From Anaerolineales bacterium (GTDB taxonomy: Bacteria; Chloroflexota; Anaerolineae; Anaerolineales; DRMV01): DNA of 10,372 nucleotides. Positions 1 to 7,234 of this stretch are shown piece by piece (the first letter of the stretch is position 1; every line of letters begins with the position of its first letter). The stretch covers positions 1 through 10,372 of the forward strand of contig JALXBY010000362.1 of NCBI GenBank assembly GCA_026991215.1, written 5' to 3'. Position numbers and translations under genes: made by a program. Under the pieces are notes generated by a model. It was given only the letters and a program-made list of their open reading frames with translations, was not told the origin of the DNA and did no database searches.

Positions 1-591
1 CAGGGGATGGCCCTGGGGGTGCAGGGGCGGCAGAACGTAGCGGGCGCCATGGGCAAAGGCCATGGGGGGAAGCGAGAGGTGGAAGGCCTCCCGCAGCACC
101 CGTCGTACACCGTCGAAGGCGATTCGTCCCAGGGCGACGATGACCCGCAACCGGGGGGCCAGCAGCCGCATTTCTTCCACCAGATAGGGCAGGCAGTTGC
201 GGATTTCTTCAGCCGTGGGCCGGTTGGCCGGTGGCACGCAACGGCACACCGCAGTGATGTACACGTCGTGGAGGGTCAGGCCGTCCTCCCGGTGCCGTGA
301 GGTTGGCTGGTTGGCCAGGCCAGCCCGGTAGAGGGCGGCGAAGAGGAAGTCCCCCGACGCGTCGCCGGTGAACATCCGCCCGGTGCGGTTCGCGCCGTGC
401 GCGCCCGGGGCCAGCCCCACCACCAGAATCCGGGCCTTCCGGTCGCCAAAGCCGGGCACCGGCCGGCCCCAGTAGGTCTCGTCCCGGTAGGCCCGCCGCT
501 TCACCCGGGCCACTTCCTCCCGCCAGGCGACCAGCCGCGGGCACTTGCGGCAGGCGAGGATGCGGGCGTTGAGCGCGTCCCATTCATCCAT
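1..591 (-). CDS. udgB: Uracil-DNA glycosylase, family 5 (UdgB-like), 3' end cut by window edge
   Basis: Removes uracil (in this family also other deaminated bases) from DNA as the first step of base-excision repair in the cytoplasm. The 197 visible residues start at ATG 591-589 and stay open to base 1, so the C-terminus with the expected HPS-type motif lies outside. Residues 59-77 read GLAPGAHGANRTGRMFTGD, the family 5 signature; family 4 would have GEAPG followed by acidic residues. Cysteines C14, C17, C118 and C133 (C116 is an alternative to C118) are placed as expected for the [4Fe-4S] cluster of these enzymes. The start overlaps the stop of the upstream ABC ATPase gene by 8 bases (ATGGATGA), which points to translational coupling; an ATG at 583 is in another frame and gives no family match. 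Family assignment is firm; substrate range is inferred from the family. Confidence 0.93.
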   Translation of the reverse strand, partial: MDEWDALNARILACRKCPRLVAWREEVARVKRRAYRDETYWGRPVPGFGDRKARILVVGLAPGAHGANRTGRMFTGDASGDFLFAALYRAGLANQPTSRHREDGLTLHDVYITAVCRCVPPANRPTAEEIRNCLPYLVEEMRLLAPRLRVIVALGRIAFDGVRRVLREAFHLSLPPMAFAHGARYVLPPLHPQGHPL

Positions 592-1615
592 GGCGGGCGT
601 CCCCGGAGGCGGGTTCGGGCGCGGCCTGGGTCTGGCCCTGGCCTTCGTACAGCCAGCACCGGACCAGGTGGTCCTGGCCAAAGGTCACGGTGGGCGGGGG
701 CTGGTCGCATTGGGTCAGGCCGAAGGTTTCTCGGGCCGTGCAACGGGGAGCAAAGCGGCAGCCTGGGGGCGGCGCAATCAGGTCGGGCACCGTGCCGGAG
801 ATGGTCTCCAACCGGCGACGCCGACGGCCCAGGACCGGCACCGAAGCCAGCAAGCCCCGGGTGTAAGGGTGCTTGGGGTCGGCGAACAGTTCCCGGACCG
901 GGGCCTGTTCCACGATCTGTCCCGCGTACATCACGGCCACCCGGTCGGCGGTTTCGGCAATCACCCCCAGGTCATGGGAAATCAGGATGATGGCCGTGTC
1001 GAAGCGGGCGCGGAGGTCCAAAAGCAGGTCCAGAATCTGGGCCTGGATGGTCACGTCCAGCGCGGTGGTGGGTTCGTCGGCAATCAACAAGCGGGGGCGC
1101 AGGGCCAGGGCCATGGCTATCATGACCCGCTGCGCCTGGCCGCCGGAAAGTTCATGGGGGTAGGCATGGGCCTTCTGGGCCGGGTCCGGGATGCCCACCA
1201 AGCGCAGCAGTTCCACCGCCCGCTGCCAGGCTTCCTTCCGCTTCATCCCCCGATGAATCTGGAACACCTCGGCAATCTGGTCCCCGATGGGGTACACGGG
1301 GTTCAGGCTGCTTTTCGGTTGTTGGAAAATCATGGAGATGCGGTCCCCGCGCAGGCGGGCCATTTCCGCCTCGCTCAGGGCCAGGAGGTTCGTACCCTCG
1401 AACCAGATTTCCCCATCCACGATGCGGCCCGGTGGGTCCACCAAGCGCAGGATGGAAAGGGAGGTCACGCTTTTGCCGCAGCCGGATTCGCCCACCAGGC
1501 CCAGGACTTCGCCGGGCATCACCTGAAAGGACACCCCGTCCACGGCCTTGACCACGCCATCTCGGGTGAAGAAGTAGGTCTTGAGGTTACGGACGTCCAG
1601 CAGGGGCTTGGTCAT
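584..1615 (-). CDS. ABC transporter ATP-binding protein, oligopeptide/dipeptide type (OppD/DppD-like)
   Basis: ATPase that powers uptake of peptides or similar solutes (some relatives import nickel or sugars) from the cytoplasmic face of an ABC importer. In 343 residues the order is complete: Walker A GESGCGKS (42-49), Q-loop FQQP (97-100), signature LSGGQ (156-160), Walker B LLIADEP (176-182), switch histidine H214 in ISHD, and the oligopeptide-family C-terminal extension beginning HPYTRGLL near 249. C286, C292, C303 and C320 match the four cysteines of the OppD/DppD C-terminal domain, reported to hold an iron-sulfur cluster in solved relatives. The Shine-Dalgarno AAGGA overlaps the stop of the gene before it (TGAAGGAACGGCACC then ATG). 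No permease, binding protein or OppF partner is in the window, so substrate cannot be assigned. OppD versus DppD is not decidable here. Confidence 0.93.
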   Translation of the reverse strand: MTKPLLDVRNLKTYFFTRDGVVKAVDGVSFQVMPGEVLGLVGESGCGKSVTSLSILRLVDPPGRIVDGEIWFEGTNLLALSEAEMARLRGDRISMIFQQPKSSLNPVYPIGDQIAEVFQIHRGMKRKEAWQRAVELLRLVGIPDPAQKAHAYPHELSGGQAQRVMIAMALALRPRLLIADEPTTALDVTIQAQILDLLLDLRARFDTAIILISHDLGVIAETADRVAVMYAGQIVEQAPVRELFADPKHPYTRGLLASVPVLGRRRRRLETISGTVPDLIAPPPGCRFAPRCTARETFGLTQCDQPPPTVTFGQDHLVRCWLYEGQGQTQAAPEPASGDARHG

Positions 1616-1627
1616 GGTGCCGTTCCT

Positions 1628-2572
1628 TCACGAAGGATAGAGGGGCGCGCCGCAGCGGTGGCAATAGCGGGCGCCGGGCAGGGTTTCCGCGCCGCAGGAT
1701 GGGCAGTAGCGGATTTCGGCCTTGGGCCTCTTTTTGGGTTTGCGGGAAGCCGGGCGCGCGGCCCGCGGGCGGGCCTGCCGCTCCCGCCATAGGTGGAAGA
1801 GGCCAAAGGCGACCAGCCCGCTGCCCAGGGCCACCAGCACCCACGGCAGCCAGGCGGGCCAGCTGCGGCCCGGGGCCGGGGGTTCCACCGCGGGCACTTC
1901 CGGGCCTGGGGCCTGGGCCGGGGCCGCCTGCTGGAGGTGTTCGATGGTAAGGGTCGCGTCGTCCTTGGTGTAGGAAAGGGTGAGGGTAAAGGCCACGCCC
2001 TGGTCAAGACTGCCGAAGTTCTTCTGGTAGACCGGGATGCCCCCCGGTCCCGCGCCCTGTTGCGGCAGGGCCGGTTCGGTCTTGGGGTTCTGCGCGTTCC
2101 ACGGCGGCAGGAATTCCACGATGAATTCGTCCACGGCCAGGTCGCCGGGCCATTCGAAGGTATAGGTGCGTTGGGGTTCGTCCGTCTCCAGGGCGGGGTC
2201 GTAGTATTCCACCTGGAGGTAGGGGTGCTGCGTGGTCACATGGACCCAGGCCCAGGCACTGCCCGTAGCCGGCTCATAGGTGTGCTCTGCATTGACCAGG
2301 GTATCGTTGATGGACGGGGCCGAGGCCACCGCGTAGGGCTGCCCCGCGCGCTGGGGGATGCGCAAGGAGACCTGGGCAGGGAGGGCCGTCCCCTGGGGCA
2401 GGGTAATCCGGTAAATCACCAACATGGCCGGCCGGTCGTACTCCGGCCAGAGGGAAACCCACACCTGCTGGGCCCGCGTCACCCGGTCCTGCCGGGGCCG
2501 GGCCGCCAGGCCAAACACAAGCAGCGGGGCCAACCACAAAACAAGCCATAGCACAGGACCGCGGCGGTTCAT
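1628..2572 (-). CDS. Membrane-anchored extracytoplasmic protein with C-terminal zinc ribbon
   Basis: Function unknown. The 314 residues show, in order: a signal peptide or N-terminal anchor (arginines at 3-4, then a hydrophobic run to about 24); a long extracytoplasmic part (about 25-215) rich in aromatic and beta-type residues; a Pro/Ala-rich linker (216-236); one transmembrane helix (about 239-262, WPAWLPWVLVALGSGLVAFG at its core); a strongly basic stretch (263-285); and a zinc ribbon with C290, C293, C304 and C307 (CPSC...CHRC). The basic stretch after the helix predicts the ribbon is in the cytoplasm. Its start has the Shine-Dalgarno AAGGAG six bases upstream and lies 15 bases after the methyltransferase stop. 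Such sandwich architectures are common in Chloroflexota; a sensory or scaffold role would be a guess. Confidence 0.8.
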   Translation of the reverse strand: MNRRGPVLWLVLWLAPLLVFGLAARPRQDRVTRAQQVWVSLWPEYDRPAMLVIYRITLPQGTALPAQVSLRIPQRAGQPYAVASAPSINDTLVNAEHTYEPATGSAWAWVHVTTQHPYLQVEYYDPALETDEPQRTYTFEWPGDLAVDEFIVEFLPPWNAQNPKTEPALPQQGAGPGGIPVYQKNFGSLDQGVAFTLTLSYTKDDATLTIEHLQQAAPAQAPGPEVPAVEPPAPGRSWPAWLPWVLVALGSGLVAFGLFHLWRERQARPRAARPASRKPKKRPKAEIRYCPSCGAETLPGARYCHRCGAPLYPS

Positions 2573-2587
2573 AGGAGGCTCCTTCTT

Positions 2588-5458
2588 TCAAAGGCTTTGG
2601 AGCGATACGATGGGTTCCCGGGCCAAAAGCTCCCGCCAGGGGGTAAGGTCCGGAAGGCCCAGGGCCTGTTGGAGCGCCCTATCGATTTCGGCCCGGACTT
2701 CGTCTTCGTGCATGTACGGCAGGGGACGCAGGGGCCGGTCACAGAGGCGGTCGAAGGCCTGGGCCAGCGCGTGCAACGTCTCTCGCGAGAGTTCCCGCCA
2801 ATCGGGAATGGGGAGCAAGCGGAGCAGGGGTTTCTTGAATTTCACCCAAGGCCCCCGCGTTTCCTCCCTATGACCAATGAGGAGAAGCAACCCAGGGGTG
2901 CTGTTCCACCACAACACCATGGCCTTCTCCACAAGCGAACGCCGCGCATCGTCTACGTTGATTTGACAGGGCCACCATACATTGCTCAAGGCTTCGCGGG
3001 TCAGGAGAACCGCGCTTAACGCCTGGGTCTTCAACCACATCCGTTCCACCAACATAAGCCGTGCGCGTTTTGCCCACAGGTCTTCCACTTTGCGCAATGG
3101 ACGCCCCGGCCGGGGCCGGGATAAGGGTTCTAAATAAGCATTTGGCCGCGCGCACATCATGGTGACTTCTGGAGCCTCATGCCCCCAAAAAGCGGGAAAT
3201 GCCGATGGCGATTCAATGACGCGAAAGCCATCGTGAATGTCACGAACATCGGGTCCTAAGGACGCGAGTTCTCCCAAAGTGGTCATGGGCACCGGCCAGT
3301 CCTGCAAAGGCTGCCCTGGGAGATACAACCTGCCTTGCAACAGCCAGAACAGGGACTGAATCATCTCCCGCTGGGCAAAGGCCGCAGGATACATCCAAAT
3401 GGGAAGACGCTGCAAGCCCAAAGGATAGGCATGGTTCCAGGGCCAGAAGACGAGTTCACCCACCTTATAGCGCCCCGGTTGCAGGGAATAGAAAGCGACT
3501 TCGTTCTTGCCTTCGTGGTGGGGCAATGCCTCCTGCTCCACGCGCAGGGCTTCGGCGACCACGCCCAGCGCTTCGAAAACGGTATCGGGGTTATGCCACA
3601 GGTTCACGATGCGTACAGGCGTCCGAGAGGGGGGCGCATCCGGTTCCCGTAAACGGGCGACAACCAGGACTTCGCTCAGATTCGTGTTTTCGGAGAAGTT
3701 CCAGTGGTCGGGTTCGTGGCTGACCACCAGGTATTCCAGGTCGTACCGCTCCTGGAAAAGCTTACGGGTCTTGGCCCAGGCCGCGCCCGAAAGCAGCGCC
3801 TTGGGCAACACCAGGGCCATGCGTCCGCCCGGATGCAAGAATTTGTCGCCCAGGGCCACGAATACGGCGCCCAGACCGGCCGTGATATTGGCCTGGCCAT
3901 CCAGCCGCTGCAATATCTGCCGCAAACGTCTTTGGAGCCGCTTTCGCTCTTCGGCAGGCAGGGAGCCGAACAGGAGATTTCCGCCCACGCTTCGGGTGAA
4001 CGGCGGGTTCATCACGCACAGGTGGAACCGGCCTTCCCGGGGTAACGGGGCATGGGTCAGGGCGGCTTCCTGTTGCGGCGTAACCTGTTGCGAAGGCGTC
4101 AGGGCTAAGGTGTATTGCACCCCGCCTTCCAGAAATTCCAGGCTGCCCAACCGTTCTTCCGGCCCGCCCAACGGAAGGGAGAAGAGGTTCAGGCCGCGGA
4201 TGGCGACCTGGGGCGCCCGTAAACACAACGTCGAAGCCGTCAGGTGAATGGCGGAAGGAAGCACATCGTAGCCCCACAGGACGTATTCGGCCAGTACGCG
4301 CTGCAACTCATCGATTTGGGGTGGATTCCCTTCCTGGACGCACGCATCGATGTGGTTGTCCGTCAGCGCGTCGGCCGCGGCCATGAGTAGTGTGCCCGTG
4401 CCACAGGCGAAATCGGCCACGTGGAAGTCTTCCAGGGCTTTCAAGTCGGTCCATTCCAGGGGCCATGCCCAGGGTCGTAAGGCCAGTTTCAAAAGCACAA
4501 CGGCCGCAGGGATGCTGGTGTAAAAGGTGCCCAGATATTTGGCCTTGGCCAGCAGGCGGTGGTAAATCCGTCCCATCAAATCGTGGCGCAGAGCCGCATC
4601 CGCACGCGTCACCTCTTCGGCAGCATCCAGCAAGGCCGCCCATCCCCGAAGCGTCCAGGGGGTATCGTTCATCTTCCTCAGAAGGTCCGCGGCCAGGTTG
4701 AAAATGGGGTAGTAGTTAACCCGCTTGACGATCTGCCGCCATTGTGCGATGAATTCGTCCCAGAGGGCTTCCCGGAGGTCCCGCAGCGGCTTCAAATCGG
4801 TGGTATACCGGGCAAGGAAATCGTGAAAAACCAAAGCATTGGCAAGCACCAGCCCGGTAACCTGGGCGACTTCCAGGTACTCTTCCCCTTTTTTGGGCAT
4901 GTCCAGGCCAAGAACCTGGGCGCATCTTCCCAAAGCCCCCGGCGTGGTGAGCATTTCCAGGGCAAACCGCGCAATGCCTGCCTCCAGCGCGGCAACGGCC
5001 TGCTGAATGATGTCCTCCTGAGTCAAAAGGTCGTAAGCGCGGCGCAGGTGCGCTTCCAGATCGCCAACCGTGCTCTTTTGCCATTGCGGGTGTACGGTCG
5101 TTTCCGTGGCGACGGCGACGTCCAGTTCGCTCGTTTCCAGGACCTGCTCTATCCGGGGGAACGGATGACGGCGCAGGGAGGGCGGATAAACCACAGCCAC
5201 ACCCATATGGGCCAGGCCCTCTTTGACCCGCTTCAAGGCCGCCTCCCAGGCCCTGTCCCAGGCCGTCGGGGATTCCCCGAATTCCCCTTCAAAGACAACC
5301 CGCAAACCCCGGTACTCCACCAACACATCGGGCATACGCCGACGGCCAGCCGGTGCGGAAAGGATGGCCTCCGGCGCAACCACGACCCCACGCCGCGCCA
5401 GAAGCCGCGCAAGGGTCACGTTCAGCACTTCTTGACGATGCGCGCGCTGGCTATCCAT
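2588..5458 (-). CDS. Probable type IIG-like restriction-modification protein: nuclease-like N-terminus, N6-adenine DNA methyltransferase, C-terminal recognition region
   Basis: Predicted to methylate adenine at a specific DNA site using S-adenosylmethionine, and possibly to cut unmethylated DNA. In 956 residues: an N-terminal segment (about 1-125) with PD at 43-44 and EGE at 57-59 in adjacent strands, resembling PD-(D/E)XK nucleases of the ExE kind; a helical connector (about 130-305); motif X GTFYTS (310-315); motif I DFACGTGTLL (349-358); catalytic motif IV NPPF (484-487); methyltransferase core to about 605; then about 350 residues without obvious motifs that would hold the target-recognition domain. 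Start ATG 5458 has AGGAGG five bases upstream; a longer frame to 5638 would overlap the Nudix gene. No separate specificity, nuclease, helicase or BREX/DISARM genes adjoin it. Some stretches are clearly less GC-rich than the neighbours. Methyltransferase is certain; the nuclease and type IIG label are inference. Confidence 0.88.
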   Translation of the reverse strand: MDSQRAHRQEVLNVTLARLLARRGVVVAPEAILSAPAGRRRMPDVLVEYRGLRVVFEGEFGESPTAWDRAWEAALKRVKEGLAHMGVAVVYPPSLRRHPFPRIEQVLETSELDVAVATETTVHPQWQKSTVGDLEAHLRRAYDLLTQEDIIQQAVAALEAGIARFALEMLTTPGALGRCAQVLGLDMPKKGEEYLEVAQVTGLVLANALVFHDFLARYTTDLKPLRDLREALWDEFIAQWRQIVKRVNYYPIFNLAADLLRKMNDTPWTLRGWAALLDAAEEVTRADAALRHDLMGRIYHRLLAKAKYLGTFYTSIPAAVVLLKLALRPWAWPLEWTDLKALEDFHVADFACGTGTLLMAAADALTDNHIDACVQEGNPPQIDELQRVLAEYVLWGYDVLPSAIHLTASTLCLRAPQVAIRGLNLFSLPLGGPEERLGSLEFLEGGVQYTLALTPSQQVTPQQEAALTHAPLPREGRFHLCVMNPPFTRSVGGNLLFGSLPAEERKRLQRRLRQILQRLDGQANITAGLGAVFVALGDKFLHPGGRMALVLPKALLSGAAWAKTRKLFQERYDLEYLVVSHEPDHWNFSENTNLSEVLVVARLREPDAPPSRTPVRIVNLWHNPDTVFEALGVVAEALRVEQEALPHHEGKNEVAFYSLQPGRYKVGELVFWPWNHAYPLGLQRLPIWMYPAAFAQREMIQSLFWLLQGRLYLPGQPLQDWPVPMTTLGELASLGPDVRDIHDGFRVIESPSAFPAFWGHEAPEVTMMCARPNAYLEPLSRPRPGRPLRKVEDLWAKRARLMLVERMWLKTQALSAVLLTREALSNVWWPCQINVDDARRSLVEKAMVLWWNSTPGLLLLIGHREETRGPWVKFKKPLLRLLPIPDWRELSRETLHALAQAFDRLCDRPLRPLPYMHEDEVRAEIDRALQQALGLPDLTPWRELLAREPIVSLQSL

Positions 5459-5463
5459 CCGTG

Positions 5464-5469
5464 CCTCCT
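5464..5469 (-). promoter_or_regulatory. Ribosome binding site deciding the methyltransferase start
   Basis: AGGAGG on the minus strand, followed by CACGG and ATG at 5458. This near-ideal site fixes the start of the 956-residue protein and argues against in-frame codons upstream, which would run into the Nudix gene. Confidence 0.8.
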
Positions 5470-5483
5470 GAAAGCGCGCCGAC

Positions 5484-6041
5484 TCAACCCTCGGATTGAT
5501 CTTTCCAGGTCGCTTCCAAATACCCCTGCGCCAGCAGCAGGGCCACCAGGGTCTTGGCGTCCTCGATTTCGCCTTTTTCCAGCATGGCGCGCACCTGGGG
5601 CCAGGCGTAGGCCACGGGTTCCAGGAGTTCATCCCCATCGCGGGCCAGGGGCGCGGGGGTGAGGTCCTGGGCCAGGTAGATGTAGATGTGCTCCGAGGTG
5701 TAGCCAGGCGCGGGGTAGATTTTCCCCAGCAAAGCCCACGACGCGGCCTGGAACCCGATTTCCTCCCGCAGTTCCCGCTGGGCGCAGAGCAGGGGGTTCT
5801 CGCCCTCTTCCAGCGTCCCCGCGGGGATTTCCAAAATCACCTTCTCGATGGCATGACGGTACTGCCGCACGAACCAGATGCGACCCTGCTCGTCCACAGG
5901 GAGCATGGCCACCGCGCCGCGGTGCTCGACGATGTCCATGGTCACCTCACGGCCGTCGGGCATCCGGATGCGGTCCTGCCGGACCCGGAACACCCGACCG
6001 TCGAACACATAGGTGCGTTGCAAGAGCGTTGGCGTCTCCAT
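5484..6041 (-). CDS. nudF: Nudix hydrolase, ADP-ribose pyrophosphatase type
   Basis: Hydrolyses ADP-ribose or related nucleoside diphosphate sugars to AMP plus a sugar phosphate, clearing reactive free ADP-ribose from the cytoplasm. The 185-residue length is normal for the family. The Nudix box fits the full consensus: G75, five residues, E81, seven residues, R89-E90-L91, E93-E94, G96-F97. The preceding LEIPAG (70-75) and following YPAPGYTSE (109-117) are typical of the ADP-ribose pyrophosphatase subfamily. Start ATG 6041 has GAGG seven bases upstream; the longer frame to 6137 would overlap the oxidoreductase gene and adds a nonconserved tail. It sits 40 bases after the oxidoreductase stop and 25 bases before the methyltransferase start, so it is probably co-transcribed. 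The exact substrate, and so the symbol, is less sure than the family. Confidence 0.92.
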   Translation of the reverse strand: METPTLLQRTYVFDGRVFRVRQDRIRMPDGREVTMDIVEHRGAVAMLPVDEQGRIWFVRQYRHAIEKVILEIPAGTLEEGENPLLCAQRELREEIGFQAASWALLGKIYPAPGYTSEHIYIYLAQDLTPAPLARDGDELLEPVAYAWPQVRAMLEKGEIEDAKTLVALLLAQGYLEATWKDQSEG

Positions 6042-6081
6042 GTGGCTCCCTCGCAGATGAGATACACCTACGAATGCGCCA

Positions 6082-7122
6082 CTACGGAATGGCCAGGGTG
6101 ACTTTGCCCAACTGCCGGCCGGCCTCCAGGTATTCATGGGCCGCGTGCGCCTCCTCCAGGGGGAAAGTGCGGTCCACCACCGGTTTGAGCCGGCCTGCGA
6201 ATACCAGGTCCATCACGGTCCGGAAGTCCGATTGCGGGGACATGGTGGAGCCGATGATGTTCAGATGCTTGCTGAACACATAACGGTTGTCGATTTCGAA
6301 CACCGGGCCGCCGGTATTGCCCACGGTAAGGATGCGCCCGCCTTTGGCCGCGGCTTTGAAACTCAGGGGGAAGGTGGTCCCCACGTTGTCCACCACCACG
6401 TCCACCCCGCGGCCCTGGGTCAGCCGCAGCACCTCCCGGTGCCATTTGGGGTGCTGGCTGCGGTCGATGAGGTAGTCCGCACCCAGCCGTCGGGCCAGGT
6501 CCAGCTTTTGGGCGTTGGAACCAACCACGTACACCGTGCACCCCGCGAGTTTGGCAATCTGGATGCTCGCGGTGTTCACCCCGCCCGAAGCGCCCACAAT
6601 CAGGACGTGTTCGCCAGCCTGCAGGCCCCCGCGGGTAATCAGGGAGTGCCACGCGGTCTGAAACACCAGCGCGGCGGCCGCGGCCTGGTGTTCGTCGAAC
6701 CCTTCGGGCAGGCGGTAAAGGTTCCGGGCCGGGACCACCACGTACTGGGCATAGGTGCCGCTGCGGGTCTCGCCCAGGAGTTGCCAGCGTTCACAGCGGT
6801 TGTCGTACCCGGCCAGGCAATACCAGCATTCCCCACAACCGATGTTGGGATTGATGACCACCCGGTCCCCTTCCCGCCAGTCGGTCACCCCCGGGCCGAC
6901 CTGGGCCACCACACCCGCGCCATCGGCCCCCAGGATGTGGGGATACGTGAGTTTCAAGCCCGGCCAGCCGCGACGGACCCACAGGTCCAGGTGGTTGAGG
7001 GCCGCGGCCTTGAGCCGCACCAGCACCTCACCGGGGCCGGGTTCGGGCCGGGGCAGTTCCCCGAATTGCAGAACCTCCGGCCCGCCATGGCGTTCGATCC
7101 AAACGGCCAGCATGGTGGGCAT
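6082..7122 (-). CDS. Zinc-binding medium-chain alcohol dehydrogenase / quinone oxidoreductase-like protein
   Basis: NAD(P)-dependent oxidoreductase of the medium-chain superfamily, about 346 residues, acting in the cytoplasm on an unknown alcohol, aldehyde, enone or quinone. The structural zinc site is intact (C96, C99, C102 and C110, CGECWYC then C). The nucleotide-binding loop is GASGGVN (177-183) at the start of the Rossmann fold. The usual catalytic-zinc cysteine is replaced: ALNHLD (41-46) has N43, and HILGADGAG (62-70) lacks the HE pair, so a catalytic zinc is unlikely. Start choice: AGGAGG lies three bases before ATG 7128 and nine before ATG 7122; 7122 is preferred on spacing, 7113 is also in frame. 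It is the first gene of the leftward operon and faces the divergent intergenic region with the heptamer array. Confidence 0.9.
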   Translation of the reverse strand: MPTMLAVWIERHGGPEVLQFGELPRPEPGPGEVLVRLKAAALNHLDLWVRRGWPGLKLTYPHILGADGAGVVAQVGPGVTDWREGDRVVINPNIGCGECWYCLAGYDNRCERWQLLGETRSGTYAQYVVVPARNLYRLPEGFDEHQAAAAALVFQTAWHSLITRGGLQAGEHVLIVGASGGVNTASIQIAKLAGCTVYVVGSNAQKLDLARRLGADYLIDRSQHPKWHREVLRLTQGRGVDVVVDNVGTTFPLSFKAAAKGGRILTVGNTGGPVFEIDNRYVFSKHLNIIGSTMSPQSDFRTVMDLVFAGRLKPVVDRTFPLEEAHAAHEYLEAGRQLGKVTLAIP

Positions 7123-7131
7123 GGGCATGCT

Positions 7132-7139
7132 CCTCCTTT
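7132..7139 (-). promoter_or_regulatory. Ribosome binding site of the oxidoreductase gene
   Basis: Minus-strand AAAGGAGG. Nine bases separate it from ATG 7122 and three from ATG 7128, which is why 7122 is the better start. A small hairpin, CCGTT-GAA-AACGG, lies just upstream at 7146-7158. Confidence 0.7.
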
Positions 7140-7176
7140 GGGTTGCCGTTTTCAACGGGTGAGGGTCGCTTCCTCC

Positions 7177-7218
7177 AGGCACCGACGCTGCGGCTCACGA
7201 GCGCCGGGCCAGGTGCCT
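7177..7218. repeat. Inverted repeat AGGCACC / GGTGCCT in the oxidoreductase leader
   Basis: AGGCACC at 7177-7183 pairs perfectly with GGTGCCT at 7212-7218 across a 28-base spacer that contains a smaller GCTC/GAGC pairing. It lies about 55-95 bases upstream of the oxidoreductase start. It could be an operator for a dimeric regulator or a structured 5' leader. A weak -10-like TAGAAT (minus strand, 7227-7222) sits just beyond it but has no convincing -35 partner, so the promoter is not called. Confidence 0.4.
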
Positions 7219-7234
7219 CTGATTCTACCCCAAG

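Noticed and set aside
545..1792. Long plus-strand open frame opposite the ABC ATPase
   Set aside because: Antisense shadow produced by GC-rich codon bias. It has no recognisable domain and runs over two well-supported genes and the glycosylase start.
2573..2583. AGGAGCCTCCT near-palindrome at the zinc-ribbon gene's ribosome site
   Set aside because: The arms are separated by one base, too close for a stable hairpin. A chance match within the ribosome site is the simpler reading.
2588..5458. Methyltransferase as PglX of BREX or the DISARM methylase
   Set aside because: No helicase, phosphatase, PglZ, Lon-like or phospholipase-type partner gene adjoins it. The neighbours are household genes.
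5459..5638. N-terminal extension of the methyltransferase
   Set aside because: It would overlap the Nudix coding region in another frame, and the strong AGGAGG at 5464-5469 marks ATG 5458.
4559..5662. Long plus-strand open frame opposite the methyltransferase
   Set aside because: The minus-strand protein there has clear nuclease-like and connector segments and a strong ribosome site. The antisense translation matches nothing known to me.
6042..6137. N-terminal extension of the Nudix hydrolase
   Set aside because: It would overlap the oxidoreductase C-terminus, and the added residues do not resemble the family.
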